This document shows positions 45,779 to 56,631 of a DNA stretch of 64,000 bases, in pieces. The stretch comes from Platanthera guangdongensis. Its lineage: Eukaryota > Streptophyta > Magnoliopsida > Asparagales > Orchidaceae. Under the pieces are notes generated by a model. It was not told where the DNA came from. It ran no database searches and worked only from the letters and a program-made list of their open reading frames with translations. Numbering within the stretch: the stretch's first letter is position 1; each line of letters starts with the position of its first letter. The DNA lies in contig CM077147.1 of the NCBI GenBank assembly GCA_039583875.1, positions 109,972,124 to 110,036,123 on the forward strand. Direction: 5' to 3'. The translations under genes and the position numbers were made by a program.

Positions 45779-47318
45779 TGGGCATAAGCTAGATGGAATT
45801 AACTTTCAGGCAAGTGCACCTATCAATCATATTATAGGAGAAATCTACATCTCGTGTCGTATTCCATAGGGCCATTTCAAATACTCGTACTCACCCTCAC
45901 TCTATTATCGTAACAATAATTAAAATTGATTTCTAATCTAAAATTAACCTAACTATGACTATTTGGATAATTAAACATTGAGGAATTCAAGATGACAAAA
46001 AACCGAAAGTTATGAGAAATTACATGAAATACTCATTCATTAACTCAATTTTGCGTAATCATGAAATAATAATACTATCAAATTTGTTGTAATGTAAAGG
46101 GTAAACATCTATCGAATTCTCTCTCGAGCAATTCAAGATCTAGACATAAGTTAGTAAACATTCTCTCGAACAACTTACAATACTCAAGCCTGCTTTAGTG
46201 GAAACACCCTATCTACTACATATATTCATGAAATCTTATCTCTAAAATACCATGAATCCATTTATTTGTATTCCAAGTATCCAAACCACATATCTCTCGA
46301 TCATGAAATTTGAATTACAAAAAGATTTAACACCAAAATATGAACATGTAACTATCATTACAAACTTCCAATTTCTCAATCTAGAGATTTGCAATTCATG
46401 TAAAACAAACAAGCAATTTATAATTAGGAGAAATCTCTTTGGTTGCAAGCCTACATACGAACAAATTACCACAAATTTGATGAAAACAAGGCGATACATG
46501 ATTAACAAATTGTTCCAAATTAAGGTTCATGTAAATAAAAGATAACTAAAGTTAAATCATCAAGAGATAGGGAGATCAAAAGGGATTAATGAAAGATTAA
46601 ATGCATACAAAAATACTCTTCAAATCCTCCTTCTCTTCGATGCTCCACTTCGTGCTACAGAAGTTCTCCCCAACGAAAACTGATCCAAAAGTCCCCTCTC
46701 ATTTTTCTACATGAATTTTATAGTCTCCCAGCAAACAAAGTCGAACACGGGTACCAACACAACCGTGTGTCAGGCCGTGTTGACGGTTCTAGAGCAGTTC
46801 CCCGTGAACAGGCATGTCTGGTAGTGGGCCGTGTCAGATGACACGGGTACTGACACGACCGTGTTGTTCTTCATATTCTCCAAACAAGGGTTGGTCGGCA
46901 GTCGTGTTCAAATTTGACACGGGTAGGCACACAGGCGTGTTCCTACGCGTGTGAGTGTCTGTCTCATGCATCCAATTTCTTCAGTTCCAGGGCTCATAGT
47001 ACACGGGTATTGACATGGCCGTGTGTCTACCCGTGTGCGCCAAATTTTTGTCCTGTCATCAGCCATGTTGACTCCGTGAACTCCACTATTTTCTCCAAGA
47101 CTTTTAGTTCCATTGGTTGGCACTACCTGCATTAGAAAAATGAAAGGATAAATATATAGCTTAATACAAGGAGTAACCAAAAATCCTAATTGTGCTCTCT
47201 TATTCATGATAAGACAATTTCTCAACTAATCTTGCGAAATTACTCCACAAAGAGGCAGAAAATAGTGGTCATGATTAAAATTATGATAGTAAAAAGCCTA
47301 TCATAATCGAACTCATCA
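45779..47318 (-). repeat. 3' LTR of the minus-strand Athila (about 1.5 kb)
   Basis: On the minus strand it starts TGATGAGTTCG, preceded by the purine tract AAGTCTGGGGGTATT. A 10-bp hairpin (ATTATGATAG with CTATCATAAT) lies near its start. An ACACGGGT/ACCGTGT array is at 46745-47041 and TATA-like CTATAAAATT at 46714-46723. The end TATGCCCA lies at 45779. No second copy is available to confirm the ends. Confidence 0.7.
46745..47041. repeat. ACACGGGT...ACCGTGT array in Athila LTR U3
   Basis: Several units pair ACACGGGT with a nearby inverted CCGTGT (for example at 46745, 46838, 46917 and 47000). It lies directly upstream of the LTR TATA box in minus orientation. The same motif recurs at 50923-51343. 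Confidence 0.8.
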
Positions 47319-47333
47319 AATACCCCCAGACTT
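47319..47333 (-). promoter_or_regulatory. Athila polypurine tract
   Basis: The minus strand reads AAGTCTGGGGGTATT immediately before the LTR start. The plus-strand Athila at 63938-63952 has the comparable CTAGCATGGGGGAATTT. Confidence 0.7.
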
Positions 47334-49383
47334 AGATGTTTGCTTATCCCTAAGCAAACTAACTCGAACACTTGGTTTACCAATAAATAATTTTATCTCT
47401 GCACACTGGTTGCTATGAATTTAAATGGGACTTTGATGATGTAATCGTATAGGAAATAATTTAGCAGACGTTTCTAAGTATAAATTTATCTTAAAATTCC
47501 TCCAATATATCTTTTAACTATCTTTCACTCTTTCTTAGGAAAAAAGTATAGTCATCTATGACATATGTGAGGAGAAAATAACAATCTCAATAAAATATGT
47601 ATTAGTATTTCAAAACTTATAAGTACCCATATTGATAGTCATGAGCTTACCCTTTTCACACCCTCTCCACGACACTAGTTAGACTTAGTGAGGTCGGATC
47701 CTTAGGACTTGTATTATGGTGTAGCTTTTTTGGCTTAGGATAGAAGATTTTAGGTGAGCTAATCAAAGATAAATTTAATGGATTTTGTTTTCTTTTCTTT
47801 CACACCTAAATCTCGATTGAGCCTTTTGTTGGAAAATACCTTAACATACGTTAGTGTTATAAAAACACCCCCAGACTTTGCAATTAGTATACTTCCCACA
47901 TTTTTGAAGGATACTCTAAATATTTATTCTTCTCAAACAAGATGCCATAGTAGAGATCATTCCGAGTGGGTGCAAGTATACACGCACTCAGGCCACGTAT
48001 CACTATGTCTCAATAAAATACGTATTAGTATTTCAAAACTTATAAGTACCCATATTGATAGTCATGAGCTTCCCTTTTTCACACCCTCTCCACGACACTA
48101 GTTAGACTTAGTGAGGTCGGATCCTTAGGACTTGTATTATGGTGTAGCCTTTTTGGCTTAGGATAGAAGATTTTAGCTGAGTTAATCAAAGATAAATTTA
48201 ATGGATTTTGCTTTCTTTTCTTTCACACCTAAATCTTGATTGAGCCTTTTGTTGGAAAATACCTTAACATACGTTAGTTTTATAAAACACCCCCAGACTT
48301 TGCAATTAGTATACTTCCCACATTTTTGAAGGATACTCTAAATATTTATTCTTCTCAACCAAGAGGTCATAGTAGGGATCATTCCGAGTGGGTGCAAGTA
48401 TACACGCACTCAGGCTACGTATCACTATGTCTTTTTTTCCTTTTTTTTGGTTCATAGTAGGGATCATTCCGAGTGGGAACAATTATACACGCACTCAGGC
48501 CACATATCACTATGAACAAACTCATTCAATAAAGAGCTCAATGATAGGTGTGCTAATAGGTAAGGATTTGGCCTTGGTGACTTTTAGTGGTAGAGTTTCA
48601 AAAGATAGGGATTAGGTCCAAATTGGGTGTGCAAGGGTAAATATTTAAGGTTTTGGGTTTGCAATGCTCAAGCTATCCAAAAGGAGGCCTAATTAATTTC
48701 CGCCCTCACTAGTTAACTTATGCAACATTTTTGAGGATTGCTAGAGGGCAAGTGCTAGACAACAATAGAGAGTATCTTTCATTTTAATTCCCTAATACAA
48801 AATTATAGAAATGTTACACTCATCGACTCCTATAGATAATTATATTTTATAAAATATAGTGATTGATAGTTAATAATATAGAGGATTAATCTTAACAATA
48901 AATTATATAGAGAAAATTGAGCTAATGTATTTTTATACTTAATTACGAATCTACAAAGTTGAAACTTCTATGAGCCTACATTAATTCATTTTAATCAGCG
49001 TGCGAAGTTAAATTAAATAGTTATAATCCCAATTGAATGAATAATGAGAGCATAAAAGAGTAACAAAAGTCAATGAAATTTTTTTTACTTCGGGGGTATA
49101 ACTAACTTGAGTGTTATGATAGCAAAATTATTATCAAATGTAACCATGTCCATCACAACAATTATAAAATGGAAGAAAGAACATCCACCCCAAGACTGAG
49201 TGTTTGCAATATCCTCATTGCAATATAAAGTGCTGAAAAAGTAATTTCACTAAGAATAATAAAAAAACTGCTATCTTCAAAATAGAAGAGTACATGAAGG
49301 AACCAGGAGTTGGCACGAAATCATATATAATGTCTACAATACACTAATAGAAATAAATAAATAATACAATACAAAGATACATG
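47334..49383 (-). other. Athila 3' untranslated region with 423-bp tandem duplication
   Basis: No gene was seen. Two copies of a 423-bp unit, starting at about 47588 and 48011, are almost identical. A partial third copy covers 48450-48515 (CATAGTAGGGATCATTCCGA). AT-rich sequence fills the rest. This lies between the env-like ORF and the purine tract in minus orientation. Confidence 0.75.
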
Positions 49384-50639
49384 TCAAAAGTAAGGCGGCT
49401 TGTCATCTGGGAAGTGTGGCTGGCCAGGAGCTCCCGGCTCTCTAGGAGCGATCCGCAAGTGGTCCCGGATCTTGATGAGGAGGTCCTCCATCTGCATCTG
49501 CACTGCCTCGATACGTTGTAAGCGCGGCAAGAGCTCGGTGTCAAAGAACTGCCGGAACTCCTGCGAATATCGCGAACGAGGTGGAGGCGAAACAGTAGAA
49601 TACTCTCCATGATCATAAGTGGAATGGGGAGGAGGTACCAGAGGTACATCGAGGTCAGGATCCACCTCGTCGTCAATGTCATCTTGCGCTTGCGGTCCAT
49701 GCCTCGCAATAGAATATGTGACGCCTCCTTGACCCTCATGGGCGGTGACGAGGCGGAGGGATCGAAGGCTGGCCATCGTGATGGGCACGGTCTTCGTGAC
49801 CACTGTCATCGGGGGGAGGGATGATAAGATTCCCATGTTCTTCACCAGGCGAGTGATGTAGGGTGCTACACAAATAGACCCTATGCGAGGGGTGTCGTCC
49901 TGGTTGAGGATAAACTGGGCGAGTAGGAAGCCTAGGTGCAGAGGATAACGTGACGACATGCTAGAGAGGTACAACAAGTCCTGCCGACTGACAATGCCGG
50001 AGCTTTCGCCCCGGCCGCTCAAAGTATGGCTCAGGAGGTGGTGAATGTAATGGAGGACGGGGGAATACAACTGGGACGCCTTTGACCTCTTGTACTCATA
50101 TGGACTAAGGTCAAAAGCTAGCCGATCCCAGATACCGCTGGAAAGATCGCGAGAGGGGAGGTTGAAATGAAGGTCGGAGTAAGCGGCACTAAAGAGGAAA
50201 GACGTCGCATACACCCCTAGGTATTGGGTGAACTAGAGTAGGGTAAGTGTGTAAAAGGTGCCTCCTACTCGAAAGGAGATGACCCCCTCGAGCTCGCGAT
50301 CAGAATCAATCAGATTAGGCCTAATATTTAAGTAAAATGAGGACAGGAACTCGAGGCTGATTTCCTTGAAGCCTAACTCTCTTCTATCACAAAGAATTGC
50401 TCCCAACCCAATACAGAAATTAATTCTCGGACATCCCCCGCTAGGTTTATTTCTTCTAATACACTCCAATCAATGGTGCGAATGTCTTGAAATTTCTTTG
50501 ATTGGAGGCAATTGTAACGGGCGAAATGCGCAGGATCGGTGAACACTAGCGGAACGACAGCGTTGCGCTACTCCGTAGGTAAAGTATGGAGCTCCGGTCG
50601 ATGACAGCGACCGCCTTGGCCTCTTCCGGAAGACATGTT
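49384..50639 (-). pseudogene. Athila env-like third ORF (ATHILA ORF family)
   Basis: The ATG at 50636 begins MSSGRGQGGRCHRPE, preceded by a good splice acceptor. The body reads FTDPAHFARYN, GFKEISLEFLSSFYL, YLGVYATSFLFSAAY, LHYIHHLLSHTLSGRGESSGIVS and LYLSSMSSRYPLHLGFLLAQF. This matches the plant Athila third-ORF family found downstream of pol. A C-terminal helix (QEFRQFFDTELLPRLQRIE) follows an acidic linker. A TAG lies near 50570, a frameshift near 50400 and a TAG near 50231. No clear signal peptide or membrane span is visible, so an envelope function is not supported by sequence. Confidence 0.75.
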
Positions 50640-50770
50640 CTGAGCAAAAAGAAAAATAAAAGATTTTGTTATGTTTTAGTTTTTAAAATGGAAATGGGAG
50701 AGTGAGAATGTGGAGAAAAGAGTGGAGGAGGAGGAGAAGTAGAGTAAAATCATAAATAAAAAATGGTTAC
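50640..50770 (-). other. Putative leader intron of the env-like ORF (131 bp)
   Basis: The minus strand reads CCGTG/GTAACC at the donor and a T-rich tract ending TTTTTGCTCAG/AAC at the acceptor, three bases before the ATG at 50636. The length and T-richness fit a plant intron. This is prediction only. Confidence 0.55.
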
Positions 50771-50904
50771 CACGGAGGGAAGATTGAGTAGAGGAGGCGA
50801 ATTCGCGAATTGTGGAGGCAAAGAACACTCAAGCCGAGCTCTAGTCTGGGAAGAAATGGGAGGATTGGCTGTAATCAGGAGATGAAAGGAAGGAAAGTAC
50901 ACGA

Positions 50905-50917
50905 CCCCTATATATAG
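50905..50917 (-). promoter_or_regulatory. Putative internal TATA box before the env-like ORF
   Basis: The minus strand reads CTATATATAGGGG, directly downstream of the ACACGGGT array and about 135 bases upstream of the predicted intron donor. Confidence 0.55.
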
Positions 50918-50922
50918 TAGGT

Positions 50923-51343
50923 GAACACGGGTGCGCACATGACCGTGTGCATACCCTTATTGAGGAATCTCAGCATCGTGAAACACGGGCTGTGCGGAGC
51001 CGTGCGGTCAAAATGACAGGGAAGAGCACGGTAGGCGGACACGGGCCACAACACGGCCGTGTGTGGACCTGTGTCTGATCTGGCACAGCACGTTAAAAAT
51101 ACACGGGTTGGTAGGTGACAGGAGACACGGTCGTGTACCATCCGACACGACATGTCAGATGTGTCGACACTGTGGTCTCGATGATCGTCGAGCGAAGAGA
51201 CACGACCAGACACACGGGTTGGTGTGAGCCCGTATTGTGCTTGGGATGGAATCGTCCTTTTCCAGATTTAAGTGACACGGCTGGGCCTGAGGCCGTGTTG
51301 AGCACACGGCCACCCACACGGGCGTGTGGTGACCCGTGTGCCC
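50923..51343. repeat. Internal ACACGGGT/ACACGGCCGTGT array between pol and env-like ORF
   Basis: Units with ACACGGG and inverted CCGTGT halves occur at about 50923, 50980, 51038, 51100, 51210 and 51271-51343. It is the same motif as in this element's own LTR array, in a position where Athila usually has plain intergenic sequence. Confidence 0.8.
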
Positions 51344-51484
51344 CTCTAAAATTCGAATTTTTCCTTAGTTGAAATTAATTATAGAAATTTTTTGTTCTTT
51401 CTTATAACTTAAGTTTTTTTTCATATAACTATACTAATACTAAAAATTTTAAAACTTATGAATATTACTATATTTTTCATAATC

Positions 51485-52955
51485 CTAATCTAGACGGAGG
51501 AAGGTCTCTTGACGAGCGAAGTCTTTAGGGAGCTCACCATAATAAGGCTTCAGTCGGTGTCCATTAACCTTAAAATCACCCTTCTCAGGGTGAGTAAGTT
51601 TGACGGTGCCGTAGGGGAAGACTTCTTTAACCTTGAAGGGTCCGGACCACTTAGACCTTAACTTGCCTGGGAATAAACGAAGACGAGAATTAAAAAGAAG
51701 GACTTGGTCACCTTTTTGAAATGTCTTGGGTTTGCGAAGGTTACGATCATGAAATAGCTTGGTCTTCTCCTTATAAATCCGGGAGTTCTCATAAGCCATG
51801 GTTCTCCACACATCTAACTCATTAAGTTGAAGTTTACGTTTCTCCCCTATAGAATTAGTATCAAAATTCAAAGAGCGTATCGCCCAATACGACTTGTATT
51901 GTAATTCTATAGGCAGGTGATAGGATTTGTCATAGACTAATGTAAAGGGGGTGGTCGTTATAGATGTTTTGAAGGCGGTCTTATATACCCACAAACAATC
52001 GTTAAGTTTTCTAGACCACGGCTTCCTATTCCCGTCTATAGATTTTTCTGGGATCCTCTTAAGCTCTCTATTGGAAACTTCAACTTGACCACTAGATTAC
52101 AAATGATAAGGAGTGGCTATCCTATGTGTAACTTAACTCCATACTTTTCCAATACTTTATCTAGCTGCAAATTACAGAAATGTGAACTCCTATCGCTAAA
52201 AAGTGCATGTGGTGTGCCAAATCGTGCAAATAAGGATTTTAAAAATCGGACTACTACCCTACTATCATTAGTAGGCAAAGCTTGTGCTTCAACCCAATTC
52301 GATACATAATCCACAGCTACTAAAATATATTTATTCCCAAAAGAAACTGGAAATTTTCCCATAAAATCAAACCCCCACACATCGAATACTTCACATTCAA
52401 GAATATATTTTTGTGGCATTTCATGTAATTTAGAAATATTACCTGCTTTCTGACAAGAATCACATGAAAGCACATACCTTTGGTCATCCCTGAATAGAAG
52501 GGGCCAATAAAAACCAGAGTCAAGAACCTTTTTTGCCGAGCGATTTGCTCCATAGTGACCACCGGCAGGGCCTGAATGACACTGCTCCAAAATTTTCCAA
52601 CCTTCCTCCACTGATACACACCGTCGTATAACGGAATCTTCAAATATCCGAAAAAGAAAGGGGTCCTCCCAAAAGTAATATTTCAAATCAGAGAAAAATT
52701 TCTTTTTTTGCTGGTGTGAAAATTCTTTTGGAAGATCCTTAGCTACAAGATAGTTTGCATAATTCGCAAACCATGGATAATCAAGATGTATATTTGTAGA
52801 TATGGCAAATAGTGATTCCTCAGGAAATGTATCAGAAATTTCAGATTCATCTAACATTGATCATAGTGGATTTTCTAAACGTGAAAGATGGTCTGCCGCT
52901 AAGTTTTCCGCTCCTTGTTTATCCTTAATTTCTAAATCAAACTCTTATTATACAA
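51485..52955 (-). pseudogene. Athila pol fragment: end of RNase H and integrase
   Basis: From 52955 the minus strand reads EFDLEIKDKQGAENLAADHL (RNase H end), a stop near 52860, then integrase. This shows the zinc region ([43 protein letters not shown]), the core ([36 protein letters not shown]) and, after a broken stretch (52117-51995), the C-terminal block (TPFTLVYDKSYHLPIELQY, GDQVLLFNSRLRLFPGKL, FKVNGHRLKPYYGE). It parallels the intact order in the plus-strand Athila at 60600-62035. RT and everything upstream are lost. Confidence 0.88.
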
Positions 52956-54628
52956 CCTTGGGCTCGCAAGAAGCCCTCAAGGAGCAAATAAGTCAAGACA
53001 GGTGAATGGGACCAGTGGGCCCACTCGCATGAGGCGAGACGATTGACTCTTCAGTAAGCAAGGTGCCCCATTTCGGGGCGAGAAGGCCTCCAGCGGCGAG
53101 TTGGCCTCTAGAGTCGAGAAGGCCTCCAATGGCGAGAGGGCCTCCAGAGGTGAGAAGGCCTCCAACGGCAAGAAGACCTCATAGCAAAGGACGCCGGCGA
53201 GACGGGCAGTGGGGTCCATCTCAGCGAGAAGTGCTTTTCCACTCACCAGGATGAGAAGAGACCATTTTTATATTTCCATGTCAACATGGGTTTTTACTCT
53301 TCTACCCCGGGTATTTTTACCCTCTTACCCTTAGTGGTCTGCATATAGCTCCTCAGAACAGCGGAGTTTGGCTGTTGGCAGACCCAGCTAGGGGTGCCCT
53401 GGTAATTTCAGACCAGTACCGTTTTGTTATTGGCAGTTCAGATTCCGAAATCTATAAATAAGCTCATAGGGGTTCTTCAGAAGGGGACACTTTTTTCACT
53501 CCCGGGGAATTATTGGCATTGTTTCCTGCGTCTTCTGAGGAACACCAAGCCCAGCTTTTGGCTTTGGAGGGGAAGCTCTCAGTGACCTTCCGGGTAAGCG
53601 GTGGGACCTCCCTGCTGTGGCTTTGGGCCTGTTTTATAGTCCTTCACGACAAGTCGGAGGTCGGAGCTTGGGCCAAGTAGGTGTTGGCTACTCCCCTATT
53701 TTGCGAATATTTATCGGAGTCAAATTTTGGCTTCAACAGTTCCCACAGGTTGAAGCCACAGGTTGGATTTTACAGCATATTCAAGATAGTGAGTTATTTC
53801 TGATTTAAGCCCTGGTGTGGAGCTCCCTTTATCTCCAAGTGAGCTTTTCTCTAAAATTTTTCTTTGGGTCGGCTCCCACTCGCCGGATACTTGGGGTTGG
53901 AAATTTCTTTCCGAGCTTGTGCCAACCTCGAAAATAGCGGGGATTGTGTACAAACCCGTATCCGGTCGAGCGGGATCCTCCCCAAATGGCACGCTCGGGA
54001 CATTCTATGTGCGGCGTTTTGGTGCAGCCTCGTTCAAACTCGTGCGGGTCCTCGTGCGTGCGTGCAGAGGTTCTATTTGTATAGGCTTTAAACATATATT
54101 TATATTTATGTATATATTTAATATTATAATATATATATATTATATATATATATATATATTATATTATATATACATAAGTATTGGATGCTTTTTAGGAAGA
54201 GGCAGGAGATTGGGGGGGGGGGGGGCCAGGGGGGTACAAAAAAAGGTAGAGAAAATAAGAAAAAGGGGGTATGGGGCTCCGGAGAGGAAGGAGGAAGAAA
54301 ATGGAATAGAAAGGGGGAAGCAGGGAGACATCAGATGGGCTTCCCGGCTAGGGTTCGGCCAAGGCAACAATCCAGCCCCTTTTCTCTCTCTCGGCCTGGA
54401 ACAGCGGCAACCCCTCAACCCCGCGCCTCTTCTCCTCTCGGCCTGGAGCAGCAAGGCCGACCCCGACCCTTCCTCTCTCCCGTTGGCCTGGAACAACAAC
54501 CCACGCCTGTCTCTCTCTCTCTCTCTCTCTTCGTTGCCGCCGCCTAGGGCAAAACAAGGCCGGCCGGGAGCTCCTCTCCCGGCGCCGCCTACGGCAAGGC
54601 CGGCCGGGAGTTCCTCTCCGGGTGCCGC
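52956..54628 (+). other. LTR-like non-coding region with 18-bp minisatellite and TATA box
   Basis: No gene was supported. Six 18-bp units (GAGAAGGCCTCCAGCGGC type) cover 53090-53197, and a good TATA box (TCTATAAATAAGC) lies at 53451. AT dinucleotide runs (about 54115-54175), a poly-G run near 54213-54225, a CT microsatellite near 54510-54529 and a twice-repeated GGCCGGCCGGGAG segment (54560-54620) follow. The array-then-TATA order suggests the U3 of an unassigned plus-strand LTR, but no PBS or partner LTR was found. Confidence 0.45.
53090..53197. repeat. 18-bp minisatellite, six units
   Basis: Units begin at 53090 and repeat every 18 bases with about two to four differences from GAGAAGGCCTCCAGCGGC. 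Confidence 0.9.
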
Positions 54629-54747
54629 TGATGACTACTTTTAGTCATCATTTTTGGTATTGTTTAGTTTAAGAAATTCCTAAGTTAATTGGTATTTTTT
54701 GCTTACTTTATTCTTATTATGCTTACTTTCATATCTTATTTGTTTGT

Positions 54748-54788
<41 letters not shown>

Positions 54789-54898
54789 GTTATGTTATGG
54801 TCAATTTTATTTTTATTTTATGTTATGTTAGGTATGTTATAATAATTAATGTTTTGATATAAAATATGTGTCTAATTTGTTATGTTTTATTTTGTTGT

Positions 54899-55153
54899 GC
54901 AGCCCATATCATGATGCAGCCCATACCCGAGCCTTCTTCATTGGTGCAGCCCACTTCTTCACATCATGGAGCAGCCCGGCCACTTATGGTGCAGCCCACA
55001 TCATGGTGCAGCCCCCTACATGCAACCCATGAAGTTTGGAGCAGCCCATGCAGCCCTCTTCATTGGAGCAGCCCACAAAGTGCATGGTCGGCCTCCTCCC
55101 CACTTCAAGATGCAGCCCACAAAGAGCAGCCCGCCTCCTACAAAGTGCAGCCC
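54899..55153. repeat. GCAGCCC motif array in Athila LTR U3
   Basis: Twelve exact GCAGCCC motifs, mostly within (G/T)GCAGCCCA contexts, are spaced 12-40 bases apart upstream of the TATA box at 55530. Confidence 0.85.
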
Positions 55154-55529
55154 ACTCTCTCCATACTTTGGCCCATTTGGGGCCCATGCATGGCCGGCCA
55201 CCCCTCATGCATCCCCTTTTCATTCCCACTCTCTCCCCTTTATTATTTTCCCTTCCATTTACTCCTCATGCATCTCCCCACTCACCCCTTCTCTCTTATT
55301 TAATTATCATTCACCCCTCTTTCCCTTTCTCTCATTCTCATTGAAACCCATCCATCCCCCACCTTTTATTTATTTTGTTCTTTTTTCATTTTCCAAAATG
55401 CACATGCATGCATATAGCCATTCCCTCTCCCCTCATAAATACAAATACATGCATCCTCTCCCCTTTACATGGCCGACCACCCCCCTTGCATCCTCCTCTT
55501 CATTCCCATCTAGAATCTTCCCTCCTCAT

Positions 55530-55540
55530 CTATAAAAGGC
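55530..55540 (+). promoter_or_regulatory. LTR TATA box
   Basis: CTATAAAAGGC is a near-perfect plant TATA box about 900 bases into the LTR. Transcription would be expected to start near 55560-55570. Confidence 0.7.
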
Positions 55541-56486
55541 ACCATGGTCTCATGCTTTAAGAGTTGGATTTTGGAGAGCAATTGAAGTACTAGTTTAAGA
55601 GAGAGTGCTTTCTTTTATGTTTCTTACATGTTGTTAAGTTTTATTAGTGTAACCTTTGCTTTTGATAGTGTAACCTTTGCTTTTGATAGTGTAATCTTTT
55701 CTTCGGTAGCATAAACTTGTCTCTTTATTATTTTGTACTTCTCCGTTTTTATATATCAATCAAAATGAATTTCTTCTATCTTTCCGTGCTTTCTTTCTTA
55801 ACTATGCGTAGCTAATCTTCTTTTAGCATTAGATCATGAGGATCCATGATTTGAGATAGGAATTCTTTTTACTTTTTTAATTTTATTTTTGCTAACTTTC
55901 GCTCGATTACTCTTTGATTTATTTCGAGCTGACTCCGTATTTCCGGTATACGGTAGTAGGCCTTTGATCTCATTTCATAATAGTCGAGAGACTCATTGAT
56001 TTGAAAGATCACTGAAGAGGGAAGGAGTTGCACGCAATCCTAGAGATAAGACGACGTAAATCCTCCGGATTGTAGTCAAATCCAATAGTGCGGATCACCT
56101 CGATAATGCAACTTTAGGCCCCTTTGATTTGTAAAGAGATTTCGATCAAAGCATCTATAAGTTAGGAGACTTAATGCTCTAGCGAGATTTTGCCTTATTT
56201 TCGGATCTGTCACGGTCGAGTTAAGTCGCAATGATAAAATATTATTTTTATTCTCCTATCTCTTTTCATGGTGAATCATCGATCAAGTGCTATCTTTTAA
56301 TCCATAGTTCGGTTTTAAATTTCATTTCAGTTTAATTTTTAAAAATTCTCAAAACCCACTTTCTTCCGGTAGGATAATAGTTCAAGCGTGAGTAGCAGTA
56401 CTTGACAACCCCGTGTTTAAATACGACCTTGATACTACAATTCGACAGGTACACTTGTCTGTTCGGGTTTTAGCCCATTAAGTTTT

Positions 56487-56504
56487 TGGCGCCGTTGCCG
56501 GGGA
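56487..56504 (+). promoter_or_regulatory. Primer-binding site, tRNA-Asp type
   Basis: TGGCGCCGTTGCCGGGGA is the PBS typical of plant Athila elements, complementary to the 3' end of tRNA-Asp. Confidence 0.92.
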
Positions 56505-56631
56505 TCTTCTTCGTCAAAATTTTGAAAACGCTTTCGCTATTGCTTCTACAAAAATTTAAACAAAAAAAAATCTAATCATTTTTTTTCTTTCTTCAAGTTT
56601 TTATTTCCATTTCTCCTTCTTTTTTTAGTGC

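Larger units (their letters stand above)
45779..52955 (-). mobile_element. Athila-type Ty3 element, minus strand, 5'-truncated
   Basis: In minus orientation the surviving order is RNase H end and integrase (52955-51485), repeat array and TATA box, leader intron, env-like ORF (50636-49384), a long 3' region with a tandem duplication, purine tract and 3' LTR (47318-45779). The 5' LTR, gag, protease and RT are missing. It is inserted in the Athila-type LTR that ends at 45778. Confidence 0.8.
54629..56477 (+). repeat. 5' LTR of the plus-strand Athila (about 1.85 kb)
   Basis: It starts TGATGACTACTTTTAGTCATCA, a 9-bp perfect terminal hairpin. Twelve GCAGCCC motifs lie at 54899-55153 and the TATA box CTATAAAAGGC at 55530-55540. 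The end is placed at TTTTAGCCCA, ten bases before the PBS. The start is confirmed by the identical 3' LTR start at 63953. Confidence 0.85.

Noticed and set aside
54213..54225. Poly-G run as a possible functional G-quadruplex
   Set aside because: A single homopolymer beside AT repeats; it may be inaccurate sequence and has no supporting context.
53817..54644. 275-codon open frame on the plus strand
   Set aside because: It crosses AT-repeat, poly-G and microsatellite sequence, has low-complexity composition and no recognisable domain.
54866..55560. Overlapping open frames on both strands in the Athila LTR
   Set aside because: They are by-products of the GCAGCCC array and lie upstream of the TATA box in an LTR.
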